A stretch of 64,000 nt of DNA, taken from assembly GCA_037044905.1 (NCBI GenBank), contig JBAOKB010000077.1, positions 620,001 through 684,000 of the forward strand, read 5' to 3'. This document shows, piece by piece, positions 45,077 through 57,564 of this stretch. The notes under the pieces are model-generated. The model saw only the letters and a program-made list of their open reading frames with translations, did no database searches and was not told the DNA's origin. The DNA is from Hortaea werneckii. Taxonomy: Eukaryota > Ascomycota > Dothideomycetes > Mycosphaerellales > Teratosphaeriaceae. A program made the position numbers and the translations under genes. Within the stretch, counting starts at the first letter, position 1. The number at the start of each line of letters is the position of its first letter.

Positions 45077-46685
45077 TCACTGGATGAGGAAAGGGCATCG
45101 GACTGTGCTGTTGCGCATCTCCCACATATTGGTCATTGCAATGGGATCAGTTGGCTCTGCGCGAGCATGGAGAGGCGGCTTGCGTCGCGCCTTGGTGCGC
45201 AATGGAAACCGCATCTCCCACTCTTCGGTTGCAATGGGACTGTATTCCTTGACTACTGTCGGCGCGAGTGCTGTTGAAGCTGTAGCACCTCCATTGCAAT
45301 CGGACCCAACCGCCGAAGTGGATTGCTGGGAGAGACCTGCTGACGACTCGGACTTGGGTTTGAAATAAAACTTGGCAGCCTTGCCAAATGGAACGAGGTA
45401 TGGGTGATCTGCGTGATAGGCGTCCATCTCAGCCAGCGCATCCCTCTCCACGAAGTCCTTGGCTTTCACAGCCTCATCGATCATCCATTGACGGTCCTTG
45501 TTGTCTTTCAGGTAAGCCTGCGTTTCCTGGCTTTGAACGTTCTTTGCATAAGAGAATGCCTGCTTAATAAGTGATTTTTCAGCTTCGCGGAAGTAAACCT
45601 CCCTGTCGGCTGACTTCTTCCTGTACGCGTCCGCCGCAGGTCCCGGATGAGCGACGTAGTGTTCAGCCATTCTCGTGTATTTGAGCCGATCATGCCAAGA
45701 ATGCTTTGAGAGATCAGAATCTTGCGAAAGTGCCTCGTCGCCATTGCGCGCCGATTCAGTAAATGTCTGGCTGCGAGTGTCGGATGGATTCGCCGGACTA
45801 CGGGCAAGATCCGTGCTCGAAGAGACTTTAGCGACAGCATTGAACTGTCCAGGCAGGGAAGCACGAACGGCATCCGAGCTTTGAACTGGGTGGTGAACTG
45901 TCGTCTCGACTCCCTGAGACGGAGTGGTGAAGGACCTCGTGCCGTGGCTGGTAGCGTCGTACTTCTCTCTAATGGTTGCTGCCGGTTGCTTGGAAGCTGT
46001 TATCGATGCTGACGGTTTGTTTGACTGCTTGCTGCCGGGCTCAAAACGGAAGGTGCCATAAGAGCGAGGCGAACGCGCACGATTGGGATTCTGCGGTGCG
46101 GAAGCTACACGACCACGCTCGCGTGCTCGACTGCTGCCGCTGCTGCTGCTCGCTTTGGGCAGGATACGGGGTGTGGAAGACCCGCGAGGAAGGTCATGGA
46201 AGCGCTCCTGCTTGGACTTCCGTGATGTAGTAGACGCAACGTAATTGTTGGTCTTATCACGAAGGTAAAGAGCGCGTTCCTCGCCGTAACGTTGCTCTGT
46301 TGCCTCAATACTGCGCCTCATACTGCGCACCATACCGCATTTTAGCAGAAAGGGCCGCGCGGTGGCTCTGCCCCCATCACGGTCCTCCATCTGCTCTGCG
46401 ACGTCATTGCGTTCGAAGTTGGCGGGATCTGAAAGTGATTAGCGGATTGTACAGTCAGGTAAGTAATGCACCACTTACTGTTCCATGCTTACCTCGGGCA
46501 CCACCTTCAGATGATCCAGCAGTGGAGCTTCGGGTTCTACGAGCCGGGTTGGCATTGTTCGCGACTCCTGTCTGACAAGAGTATGGGCCGACCACGCGAC
46601 CTGATTTTCTATCATCCGAGAAGCTGATCATGTCACGGCGATCGGCACCGAGATCAGCCATCATCTGGGCTACAGAGGACTCCAT
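45077..46685 (-). CDS. Uncharacterised fungal protein, at least 514 aa
   Basis: No family recognised. Exons 46685-46493 and 46428-45077 join in phase 1 (GGARG/DPANFERND). The protein is soluble and basic. Early on it has VAQMMADLGADRRDMISFSDDRK. A charged helix GEERALYLRDKTNNYVA is followed by a long Ser/Thr/Arg/Pro-rich disordered region (about 110-290). A probable folded part (HDRLKYTRMAEHYVAHPGPAADAYRKKSADREVYFREAEKSLIKQAF) then continues to FGKAAKFYFKPK. The stop at 45077 comes in a stretch where another frame continues sensibly leftwards to about 44866 or 44700, so the C-terminus is uncertain. The start chosen is the first ATG (MESSVAQMM). Confidence 0.65.
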
Positions 46686-48465
46686 GGTTGCGAAGTGGTT
46701 TGTTGTAAATGCCGACTGGATGAGTGACCAGTGACCGGTGAGCCGATGCGAAGTATGTTGTTGTTGTCCTTGAAGATGTTTCGGAGGAGTTTGTTGAGGG
46801 CTTGTAAACGATGGGGTGATCTGCGGCAAGCTTTGGTGCTTAGGAAAGGAAAGAGCGATGGCTGTCGTACCTGCTTCCTTGTGCCTGCACTAGCAGAACA
46901 TTAATTTGAAAGTGGCGTTGAGCAAGTTTAGGTGTCTTCCAGCGAATGGTCTGAGTGATATCAACAGATTGCATCTAGGAGTTGAATCAACAGCCATTTG
47001 GACATACAAAACAGCTTTCCCACCCTCTTGACCAGAATAAACCTTCAAGACTTCAGATTCGACTATCATAGGCCTCTATAGAGACTTCACGTGAAGACAG
47101 TAAGGTCTTGCGGCAGACATCGTCACTTCATATGACAGGATGATCACCATGGCTTTTACACATGCGATGGCGCACGCAGGACTCGCGTCTCTGGTATTGC
47201 GACTCACCTGAACCATCTTTGAGTGCTTGCTGCTATGTACGTTAGACGCCTGCCCATTAGGCCTATGGCGTGCAGCAATACCAGCATAGAGCCGCCGACG
47301 TCCTTCGTCACGCCGGCCCGGCATTCAGAAAGAAAGAGTTCGATGAAAGTGGAAAGATTCAGACCTTAGGCCATCCGGTTCCGACACCCCTCAGGGAAAC
47401 GCCGTCGATGCAAACAACGATAATATGGAGCTCGACATCTTCCGTGATGATATCTGCTGTCGTTAGTGGTCCTTTGTCGCCAGTTCTTGGCTAGGGCGCT
47501 CAAATGAGCACACGGAAATCAAAGCAAAGTACTCCCAAGGCGCGCGGAGAAGATCAATTGTTCAACTTGAAGCTGTGCTGTCTTCTGCTGCGACAATGTC
47601 TCCAATCGAGAGCGGAGAACCTTAACATCGAACAGCAAAAGGCGTTCTTTTTGGCTAGTCAGGCATCTGATTGCAATGCTGCACCTTGAATTTGTATCGA
47701 TTTTCGAGAAGGATGATTTGATACAACGTCCATCATGCGAGAATCCGGGGCTTGATCCTCTTATTTGCATCTTGTCAGGCCGTTGGCGCTTAGCCTTTTC
47801 TTGCATTCTTCCGGCAGTGTATTGCAGTACAGCGAGAAGCCAAACGTTAGCCTTACGCTTAGGAAGCGCTGAAAGTCATTCTCACGCATCCACTTTGCCA
47901 TTTCCACTTTGCCATATTCGCGTGGAAGAAGGGCTAACGCTGGCAGATTACTTCAAGAGCAGTAAGTTCGCAAGGAATCGAAATACGGCAGGCAGCGTTG
48001 GACGCTGGCGGGATTCTGAAGATTCGGAGGCCCGTCTTGTACACTGCACACTTGCCTGGCCTTGTGGAACCTGCTCAGGGCAACGACGTGGCCACCAAAG
48101 GCGAGCCTCAGCTTCGATCCACCATATAAATATAAACCCAACAATACGTTGTTTTCGTGGAATTTTTCGTTTTGGGTGATTTGCCTCTGCCTATACCTAT
48201 TGCAACGGTGAAGTTCGTAGGGGGAGAACTTCCAAGGTTGCTTCTTCACGTTTGGCCGCCATTGGAGCTTGGGCCGCTTTGGCCGTAGGCCCACTTTGCC
48301 GAGGTCAACCAGCAAGCTTGCTGACCAGAGACGAGACACAACACCGGTCATCGAGGTCTATCCCTTCTATAGTCTAAACATAGTCGTCCCAGTGCACCAA
48401 GTCCGTGTTGTACACTCTTCCCCCGTACTCATTGTTATGTAAACTTGGCCTGATTACTTCACAAT
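46686..48465. other. Gene-free divergent spacer
   Basis: 1.8 kb between two diverging starts. Several ORFs up to 167 codons exist, but none has a domain or splice structure. Confidence 0.4.
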
Positions 48466-49704
48466 ATGACTACCGTCAATCAACCTCTCCGACACCTATC
48501 AACGAAGCCATCACAGCTCTCCTCTCTGCTTTCCTTACCGCCGACACTACGAGCGAGCAGTTACCTCTCGCAGCGTGCAAGATGGCAGTCAACCGCCGCA
48601 CCGAAACATCCAAAGACTGCTATCTTCTTCCCTGGTCAAGGAGTGCAGAGAGTTGGCATGATCGATGACTGGCTGAGTGCCTTCCCAAAGACGGTCAAAC
48701 CTATCATGGACGAGGTGGATGAGACATTACAAGTACCATTGACTCGGATTATAAGTGAGGGGCCTAACAGCGAGCTCACAGCTACAGAGAATGCTCAGCC
48801 TGCTATAATGGCAACGAGCATCATGATATTACGGGTCTTGGAGCAGGAGTTTGGTTTCAAGACTACAGAACGCGTGGATATTGCCCTTGGCCATTCATTA
48901 GGAGAATATGCAGCTCTCGTGGCCGCCGGGTATCTACGGCAAGGAGACGCGTTGCGAATGGTGCGGAAAAGAGCAGAAGTCATGGCACGGTGTTCTAGAG
49001 ACGCAGGCGAAGAAGTAGGCATGGTAGCCTTGGTGTGCGAATCTAACCACCTCGGCGAGATGATCGAGGCGATACATGAGTTCCTCGGCCATCACGGCGA
49101 GGGTTCTAAGGCAGACAGTGGAGCAGACTCCGACACACCGGTTTTCCAGCAAGTGTTGATTGCGAACGTCAATGCGAAGAACCAGATCGTTCTCTCAGGC
49201 AGCATCAAGCGCATCAACGAGTTGCTCACGCACCTGAGACAGTTCGGAGGCCATGATCCAAGAGCTGTCAGGCTGAAGAGTGACTCGCCTTTCCATAGTC
49301 CACTTATGAGGCCTGCTGCAGAGCTCATGCAGCGTCTCCTCGAGCAGCCCTCTCGAGTCGCCAAGGGCGAGGACAGCGTGATCTGGCCCGGTCTGATGCC
49401 TTGCGTTTCCAACGTCTCCGCCCGTCCTTTCGAATCCAAGCAGCAGCTCAAGGACTACCTTGCACGGCAGTGCGTAGATACGGTCCTGTGGCATGATAGC
49501 ATCATCTACCTCCACAAAGAAGAAAAGGTCAAGAGGTGGGTTGGGATTGGTCCTGGCAAAGTAGGTCGGAATCTAGTTGGCAAGGAAGTTGGAATGAAGG
49601 GTGCGGTCAAAGGCGGTGGTGTATGGGGTATCAGTGATCCCAAGGAGATCGAATCGATACTTAGGGACTTGGATAGGACTGAGACGGGAGACGAAGAAGA
49701 GTGA
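48466..49704 (+). CDS. MCT1: Mitochondrial malonyl-CoA:ACP transacylase (FabD/Mct1)
   Basis: Loads malonyl groups on acyl carrier protein for mitochondrial type II fatty-acid synthesis, which feeds lipoate production. 412 aa, single exon. Residues 1-45 (STKPSQLSSLLSL... LSQRARWQST) fit a presequence. The core begins AIFFPGQGVQRVGM. The nucleophile elbow is GHSLGEY (Ser near residue 148), the conserved Arg is in RMVRKRAEVMA, and the His is in SDSPFHSPLM. VSNVSARPF and IGPGKVGRNLVGKEV complete the fold. The frame is intact. It stands divergent from the 514-aa gene and upstream of, and parallel to, GDH. Confidence 0.93.
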   Translation: MTTVNQPLRHLSTKPSQLSSLLSLPPTLRASSYLSQRARWQSTAAPKHPKTAIFFPGQGVQRVGMIDDWLSAFPKTVKPIMDEVDETLQVPLTRIISEGPNSELTATENAQPAIMATSIMILRVLEQEFGFKTTERVDIALGHSLGEYAALVAAGYLRQGDALRMVRKRAEVMARCSRDAGEEVGMVALVCESNHLGEMIEAIHEFLGHHGEGSKADSGADSDTPVFQQVLIANVNAKNQIVLSGSIKRINELLTHLRQFGGHDPRAVRLKSDSPFHSPLMRPAAELMQRLLEQPSRVAKGEDSVIWPGLMPCVSNVSARPFESKQQLKDYLARQCVDTVLWHDSIIYLHKEEKVKRWVGIGPGKVGRNLVGKEVGMKGAVKGGGVWGISDPKEIESILRDLDRTETGDEEE

Positions 49705-50611
49705 AATATTGGGCAGACAGTTGGATAGTGAGCTTTCAGTAGCAGGTTTGGAGATAGGTTTCGCGGTACGCAGGAGGTTGTATGGTAGCGCAGTGTTGAG
49801 CATTCGCATAGCAAGATATCAGTCCAGCGGTATTGACTACTTCGTACTTGTCTACGCGCGCCCAAGTCGTATTCGGTCGGTCATGTTCCACGTCTCACGA
49901 AGGCCACATTTACCGTTCCTCATCCACTGGAGCCGAGACTGAGAGCCGACTTCGCGCGAGCGCTTTGAAACCCGCCAGATCTCTTGCGACTTCGCACCGT
50001 GGCTTTGGGACACGCGACACGCAAGACCAATCTCGCCAACCTCCAGACAAGCATGGCGCCTAATTGATCGCATGCCCCACCTCGCCCACTCCCAAATCCC
50101 CATATTCAACACATCTGTTCCGATACCGGGGACGGAAGCGCATCTGCCATCGCGATTAAGCTTCCGGGGCCATGCAGGGTCGATAAAGCATGCCGTCCAA
50201 TCGGGACGCTATGATAGGGCGACAGACAGGCTTATCAGTTGCCCGGTTGTGAGGATATGACATCTCCTTGGAACCTCAGCACCAGAATGTTGCTTCTTCG
50301 GCGCGCATGTCTTTGGCTTCCAGGGACACTATGAGCTAGGTGAAGCAGGACTATGCCATTCGGAGAAAAGAGGCGTGGAGAGTAGGGCCGGTGACGTGTG
50401 ACTTTCCGTGCTTTTTTGCCGCCGAATACCTGGTGAATGTTGAGCAGGTGCGCTTGAGCTTGTGCAAGTGGGAGGTAGTTATTTCTTTTGTTTACCTCTC
50501 GATAGACATTTCTTCTTCTCTACACACCCCCTCCTCCTCCTTCACTTCTGCATCTTGCTCTTCAGCCTTCACTGCTTAGACTTCGACCACACAACTACCA
50601 CAGAAGACACA
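49705..50611. promoter_or_regulatory. Upstream region of NADP-GDH
   Basis: 907 bp. The last ~150 bp are CT-rich (CTTCTTCTC, CCTCCTCCTCC). One HGATAR site is listed separately. No ORF is credible. Confidence 0.45.
50231..50237 (-). promoter_or_regulatory. GATA-factor site (TGATAAG on minus strand)
   Basis: Matches HGATAR, the AreA/NIT2 nitrogen-regulator consensus, about 375 bp upstream of the GDH start. A single short site, so chance is possible. Confidence 0.35.
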
Positions 50612-52157
50612 ATGTCCAACCTTCCATCCGAGCCCGAGTTCGAGCAGGCCTACAAGGGTAAGAGCTGCACTGATAGAAAGTGTTTCATGGGGATAAGGCG
50701 CTGAGAAACATGACAGAGCTTGTCTCAACCCTCGAGAACAGCAAGCTGTTCGAGAAGAACCCAGAGTACAAGAAGGCTCTCCAAGTCTGCTCGATTCCTG
50801 AACGCATCATCCAATTCCGTGTCACCTGGGAGGACGACAAGGGACAGTGCCAGGTCAACAATGCCTTCCGTGTCCAGTTCAACAGCGCCCTTGGGCCTTA
50901 CAAGGGTGGTCTCCGATTCCACCCTACTGTCAACCTCAGCATCCTGAAGTTCTTGGGCTTCGAGCAGATCTTCAAGAATGCACTCACTGGCCGTAAGTCC
51001 AAAGCTTCACTGATCGCTTCAGGAGAGCTTGCTAATCGTAATAATAGTCAGCATGGGCGGTGGCAAGGGTGGTGCCGACTTCGACCCCAAGGGCAAGTCT
51101 GACAACGAGATCCGCAAGTTCTGCGTTGCCTTCATGCGCGAGCTTAACAAGCACATTGGTGCCGACACCGACGTTCCTGCCGGTGACATTGGTGTCTCCC
51201 CGCGTGAGATCGGATACATGTTCGGTGCCTACAGAGCAGAGCGAAACCGATGGGAAGGCATCCTTACCTGCAAGGGTGGCAACTGGGGTGGTAGCTTGGT
51301 CAGAGCCGAGGCCACTGGTTTCGGTCTCGTCTACTGTAAGTTCCAGAAATTGCCTATGCAATGCATCACAATCGCTAATCCTATCTGCAGACGTTCAGCA
51401 CATGATCCAGTACGCCTCTGGCGGCAAGGAGTCCTTCAAGGGCAAGCGTGTCGCTATCACTGGCTCCGGCAACGTCGCACAATACGCGGCACTCAAGTGC
51501 ATCGAGCTCGGCGCCACCGTCATCTCCCTCTCCGACAGCAAGGGCTGCCTGATCGCCACCGACGAGCAGGGCATCACCCCTGACCTTGTCAACATGATCG
51601 CCGACATGAAGGTGAAGCGTAAGCAGCTCGCCGAGTTGGCCAACAGCTCGGAATACAGCAACAAGTTCAGGTACATCGGCGACGGAGCCCGGCCATGGAT
51701 CCACTGCGGCAAGGTCGACGTCGCCCTGCCGTCCGCGACCCAGAACGAGGTTTCCGGCGAGGAGGCTAAGAAGCTGATGGAGTCTGGCGCCAAGTTCATC
51801 GCCGAGGGCTCCAACATGGGCTGCACGCAGGAGGCTATCGACATCTTCGAGGCCTCAAGGAAGGACAAGAAGGGCGACGCCTGCTGGTACGCTCCCGGCA
51901 AGGCCGCCAACGCTGGCGGTGTCGCCGTCTCCGGTCTCGAGATGGCCCAGAACAGCATGCGTCTGAAGTGGTCCGCCGAGGAGGTTGACGCCAAGCTGCA
52001 GGACATCATGAAGAACTGCTTCGAGAACTGCCTGAACACAGCCAAGGAGTACGTGCCGTTCGGTGAGGGCGAGTTCCCCTCCTTGGTTGCTGGTGGCAAC
52101 ATTGCAGGCTTCAGCAAGGTCGCTGCCGCTATGCAGGAGCAGGGCGACTGGTGGTAA
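50612..52157 (+). CDS. GDH1: NADP-specific glutamate dehydrogenase
   Basis: Makes glutamate from 2-oxoglutarate and ammonium; main ammonium-assimilation enzyme in moulds. Exons 50612-50657, 50717-50992, 51048-51335 and 51391-52157 give 458 aa with all phases matching. Markers: LGPYKGGLRFHP, then MGGGKGGADFDPKGKSDNE with the catalytic lysine, the ADTDVPAGDIGVSPREIGYMFG loop, the nucleotide-binding GSGNVAQYAALK, and EGSNMGCTQEA. The C-terminus is NIAGFSKVAAAMQEQGDWW. Length and intron positions fit the fungal hexameric enzyme. The coding sequence is rich in C/G-ending codons, as expected for high expression. Confidence 0.97.
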
Positions 52158-53249
52158 ACCAGGTGCGCCGGTCCTTTTCTATGATGATTACCATTTCTTG
52201 TCTTTTCTTTTTTCGAGCGAGCGTTCAGATATGATAGATACGTGTCAGGATATCCATGAATACCAAAAACATCATGAAAATCACCTTTCTTGTTCCTGCA
52301 TCATTATTCCTACATTGAACCTGGAATCTAAGTCTTTGTGTTTGTGCTACGGTGTTCGCGGCCATACAAAGTTTCATCAGTTTTGACCAATGATTGCTTT
52401 CCAAAACATCAGCGCAATCATATAGACAGGATCGAAATTCAGATGAGCGAAAGCAGTCCGCTGCACGAAACATCCTACTTGCTCTCGTTCACACCCGTTC
52501 TCCTCGGAATGGTGCTGTCTTGTTGATAGTCGCGGAGGTATCGGTAGTGTAAAGTGGGGAAAAGTTCTTCCTGTCCCTCGCACCTGGCCCGGCCACCCAA
52601 GATATCCCTGGTTCTGAAGAGGAAATGAGAACATGGGACCAATCCAAGACCTTCCTATCTTTTTCGACTTTGTTCACAAACTCGTCCACAAGGTTCACAA
52701 TGACAGCGTGCCAATAATGAAATCCTTCCTAAGGTGACAAAAAAGGCCAAAACAGCAAAAAGAAGAAAAGGGCAAAAGACAAAAAACATTCAACAGCAGG
52801 TATTCTCATCTAGTCACCTACGATAATACTAATCAGCCGGTTTGCAGCTTAAGTACAGGAGAGCGGACGGATCCTCTGTTTTCTGCAACCTGTAGTCGAA
52901 TGTAATTAAAGACTGTCAACAATAATATATTGAAGCATCCAAAAAGAATGTCATCAAAAGCGACGCCTGACGCAGAGCGCAAGCGGAACTGCCATCTTCA
53001 TAACCTCATAGCAGGTTTCCGGGGAACCTTTAATCCAGAACCTTGACAACAGCCTTAAACAGCAATCGGAGAAGGAACAGTGGGTGATCTTCCTACAAAA
53101 TTGCATGCTTGCACCAGAACTTGCTCAATAATGATCATGCCCATTTAACATCTCTACAATATGCCAGTTCGCCAAGTAAATGAACCTACCAAAGCGGGAC
53201 CGAAAAATGCCACCTCCTGTAATCCAACTCCTCTACCGCCTTTCCTCTT
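52158..53249. other. Convergent spacer GDH / UFD2
   Basis: 1.1 kb with only short ORFs; it should contain the 3' UTRs of both genes. An AT-rich, A-run-containing stretch lies at 52730-52800. Confidence 0.4.
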
Positions 53250-56200
53250 TCAACCAGCAGTAGTATCCATAGCCTCCCCACCACCACCACCGCCGCCCGC
53301 AGCAGCAGCCGCCTTCTCCGCCCGCTTCTTCGCCAGCGTCTCAACCTTCCACTTCTCAATCTCCTCCCTCAACTCCGTATTAGGAATAACATCCTCGATC
53401 TTCAGGGGCGCGCGGTTGAACGGATCGACAGGATCACTCAGCAACTGCTGCCGAATGACATTTCCTTTCGACCGTCATCTTGCTCGCAGGTAAAGTAACA
53501 GGATCCGTCATCAGATCCGCCAGCAAGGGGTCGAGATACTCGTCGGGGATCTCGCCGAGATCTTCCTCTTCCTCTTCGCGGGCGGCGCGGGCGGCGACGA
53601 CGCGGTCGCCGAGCGAGATCCACGCCCGGATCTCTTCCGGCGCCATGTAGACTTTGGCTTTCATGAGGTCGGCGGCGCGGGTGAAGTTCTCTGGACGGTA
53701 GGATCGGCCGTCTTCCGAGATGGCGTCCACGAGTCGCTGTTTCGAGCTCAGGTTCAGGAAGACCTTGACGATGTCGGTGAGGAGGTCCTTCGGGCTGAAC
53801 TTGTATTCTTCGGCGTTTTCGACACGCAGTTGGGCTCGTTTGGTGCCGACCATGATGTCCAGGTTGTAGTCTAACATGGCTGCTAGACGCGCCACAATCT
53901 CCGGCATGGTGAAGGCGTCCGGGAGGGATTCGGTGAAGAGGATGAGCGTCTCCATCGATTCGCGTGTGAGCTGCATGTAGCTCTTGGCTTTGCCCTTCTG
54001 CTCTTCAAGGTTCTCCTGCTTCTCCTTCCGCTGCTCCTCATCCAGCGCGGAGAATGCAGGGAGAGTTGATCTCCTTGGAGAGTTCGTGGATCTTGCTAAA
54101 GGAACTCAGACTCTCGTCCAGAACGAACGTGACATCGTTGACGATCATGTTGACGAACTGCACGAAGAAGTCCGTGTTGACCTTGGCTTCCTTGGCCAGG
54201 CTATCGCGATACATGGTGTTCGGCCATATGGACTTGATGACCTGGAAGATCTCGTAACGGATGTTGAACTTGTCGTAGAACTGCGTGTGGGAGCCGGTGC
54301 TTTCCGCTTCGATGTAAAACTTCATCAGGGCGTACAGCAGATGCTTCTGGGCAAACGGGCTACCCATAAGCAGATCGCCTAGCAAACCCGGGACTGGTTG
54401 CCAAAGGGCTGGCAGCCATAGAAAAGAATGGTGACCAAGCCCGATTTGACACCCGGATTCTTCACGTACTCCGTTGTGCGTAGGAAGGTGATGCAAACCT
54501 GCACGATCTCTTCGCACTGCTGCGGCGTAATAATCCACGGGATGTTTCCAGTGATGAACTTGAAGTTATCGACAATGTCTTCCATGAAGTACTCCGGCAA
54601 GCAGCGGAAAGCATCTGGTTCCTCGCTCGGCAGAGGTAGCTTCAGCTGCTCCCGTGGGATGTTCTGACCGGAAGCGAGACGGAGCAGGAAGACGATGAGG
54701 TAGCGCATGAACTGCATGCTGCGCGCTTGGCTGATGTCGTCTAATAAAACGCCGTGGGTTGCGAAGATAGTACTCCAGCTGTCATCGATGTGCTTTTTGA
54801 TCTCATCAACGCGCTTGTCAAAGATAGCGAGGTACCGTTGATCCTATGATCAGGTTAGTTTCCTCTTGTCTCGTCTCATCGCAGAAGATTCCACTCACGT
54901 TGACATATTTATGCCTATCCGCCTCAAAAGCAACAAGATCCTGTTCCATCCTCTTGACAGACTTGCGCATCATGCCCATCCGGTCCTGCGCAGCCTCTGT
55001 ACCGTAATGGTGAGCCGCAACCGTCAAGAAGAAGCACTCCGAGACGAACCCATTCGTCCCCTCTGCTGGACGGCTGAAAAACTCATCCGCCGTCTTCTGA
55101 TCCGCGTTGATCTTCGTCTCGTCGCTGATGTCGACCCTCGGGCTCCTGCGCAAGTAATTCGGATCAATCTTGTCGATCTTCGAGAACGTTGCGTCCAGGA
55201 ATGGCTCGCATAGCTGGTCGAGAATGGTCGTGACGTTAAGCATGAAGCCATCGGTGGACACCTCCTTCGGATTGACTCGCATGGCACGCTTCTTGTGGTT
55301 CTTGTTGACACAGAGCGCAAACCAGTCTAGCATGTGGTCCTTTGGCCATGGGGCCGGTCTGCCTTGGAATCGATGCCTGACAACGCTGTTGACAATTTCG
55401 AATAAGTCGGTCTGGTGGTTTCGCAGGGTCAATCTAATGGCGTTCTGCGCGTTAGAGATGAAAGCGCGATCTCTAGTCTTCGGGGCGGAGAAATAGTTGC
55501 GTGCAACGTTGATCTGCATGGGTGATAGACGGAAGAACGGCCCAAGTAATGTCTTAGTCTCGATTTCCGGCGCCTGTATGTTCGATGGCGCCCACATTTC
55601 AGACTGTGTGACGGCGTCGCAGATCTTAGGGTATCGCATGAGGTTCATCAAGCCGCGAACATGGTTCCGATAATCGCCATTCATGTCCACTAGCAACGTT
55701 CTCCGGCTAAGATCCTCAGCGGCGCCCATGAAAGCCGTGCCTATACTGTCATCCTCGTCCATACGCGCACTCGCTTCATCTAAGAAGTCGGTGCAGATGC
55801 CGACATCGCACTCGGGATCCGCCAGCAGGTGGTCGACAAGCGGGTTCGTCGTAGTCGTGACATTCTCAAACATCTCCGGCAAGGTGACCGCGAAGATGCA
55901 ATAGCTCATGCACAACCGTCTCGCCTCCTTCAGAATTTCCCGCTTCGGATCTTCCGGTCCACTAAAGCGTCCTCCCCGCAGTGCCCTCGTTGTCCTCTTG
56001 AAACAGGTGAGTAGATACTCAAAGGGCTTGCCACCTGGCGCATTGCTCGCCATCTCCGTGATGGCGCTTTCGAGATCCTCTACACTCAACCGCACCGGCT
56101 TTCCAGCCTCTTCAATTTCTGCTCTTGCATTCTTGAGGAACAACAGCTGATTGCCATTGAAGTCTTTTGTCTCCTCTGCTTTGAGCGATACCCGGAAGAT

Positions 56201-56657
56201 GGAGCGCAGGCTCCTATCCTGCCACGAATCCAGGTCCTCCGGCTCTCGCTGCTTCGAACGCGGACGCGCCGCGCCATCTCGCTCTCGTTTCGCCGGAGCA
56301 GAAGAAGGTGATGCCGCTGCCGGCCGTACTTTGATTTGTGGCGCTGGCTTCTTCTCCTGCTCCCCCTTCATGACCAGCTGATCGAAAGGGTTCTGTTGTG
56401 TTTCTGAGGATGGCTGTTCTTTCTGCGCAGGTGGCGAGGTGGCGGCGGACTGTGCAGGCGTTGGCGATGATTGAGTAGGCGAGCCGGCGCCATGTTGATT
56501 GGGCGACGATGTACCTGAGTTGCCGCCGGGAAGACCGCCTAGCTTTTGCAGACGTCTCATACGGATCTTGTTATGCATCATCTCAGCCATTATATTCCCA
56601 TCGTAAATGGTATAGATCCCTTACCTTCTCTGCGTCCGACATCGTGGAGTCCGCCAT
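53250..56657 (-). CDS. UFD2: Ubiquitin conjugation factor E4 Ufd2 (U-box), frame broken at three points
   Basis: Elongates ubiquitin chains on substrates with Cdc48. Exons 56657-56625, 56566-54899 and 54843-53250 give about 1,098 codons. The start MADSTMSDAEK joins IRMRRLQKLGG, the usual Ufd2 N-terminus. A Pro/Ser/Gln region (about 20-120) precedes the armadillo-like core: LSPMQINVARNYFSAP, HQTDLFEIVNSVVRHR, MQFMRYLIVFLLRLASGQN. The C-terminal U-box contains EYLDPLLADLMTDPVTLPASKMTVER...SDPVDPFNRAPL. The frame changes near 54385-54400, near 54050-54062 and at 53460-53466, where one A fewer in GGAAAT restores ERNVIRQQLLSDP in the U-box. Each break would truncate an otherwise complete protein. 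A Gly-rich tail and EAMDTTAG end the gene. Confidence 0.9.
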
Positions 56658-57564
56658 CTTTGATGGAACGTGGACCAGTGTGTCAACTTCTGGGAGAAAG
56701 AGAGAAAGACTGAATGACAACAAAGCACCCGAGCAGCGAATGAAATGGTACTGAGTCCAACTTCCTTCGCTGTGTTGGACGAGAGTGTCGGAAAAGTTGA
56801 CTGCTTTCACACAACCTACACACGTAACTCGCTCGAGGCACCAAAGCGAACGAGCCGATGAGGTAAGACTGTTGGTCCGTGCTCGGTACCATGGAGATAA
56901 TGGAGATATGGTCCTGACCCCCCACTGCGGTCAATTCACCTATTGGACACCTACTATGTACTTGTGTGAAACGTACCACTGTCCCTGAATCGCTCTGTAG
57001 TAAGAAGGCAGTACAAGGGCAGCATTCCTAGGCTTCTCTGGCCATGATTCACGTGAAGGCCTCTTCACGACAAGTCCTGCGACCGCCCTTGTGAATGATG
57101 ATGAAACTCCTGGTGTTACATTATACTATATTCTCTGCCCGTTGTCACTCCCCTCTCGAAAAGACTGTTCAAGTGAGAACGACCCGAGAAAAAGACTTCT
57201 CCAGCCGAATTAGAAAAAGGAAACAAACAAGTCGTGCTCGTCGTACCCGAATCATCAAAAGGACGACGATTCCTCTCCAAATCCTCTCACCCCCCTCCTT
57301 TCCCATAACCATCCATTCCGCTTCTTCTCTCGCCATCCACAAATAGATCAGCTCAGTGCCGCTCGCCGGCATCGAGCCAGCCCCTCTCCATAGAAACACC
57401 GTACGCCTTGCAGCAAGCGAAAGTTTCCCCATTAAAAAAATGTCACGCTTCTTTCCCCCACCCTATATCGTCCCAAGTTGCGCAACCTCAACTCCAGTTC
57501 TCCTGCCCCCTTCCCATAAAAATATCAAGTAAGCAATCAATCGCCCATCCTCTCCATACAGAAA
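56658..57564. other. Promoter of UFD2 and 3' flank of the UPF0662 gene
   Basis: 907 bp without a supportable gene. A tRNA-like T-arm near 57350-57380 was considered and rejected. Confidence 0.4.

Noticed and set aside
57345..57385. T-arm-like hairpin on the minus strand (GCTGG CTCGATG CCGGC)
   Set aside because: The would-be acceptor strand finds no partner about 70 nt upstream, and no D- or anticodon arm is visible.
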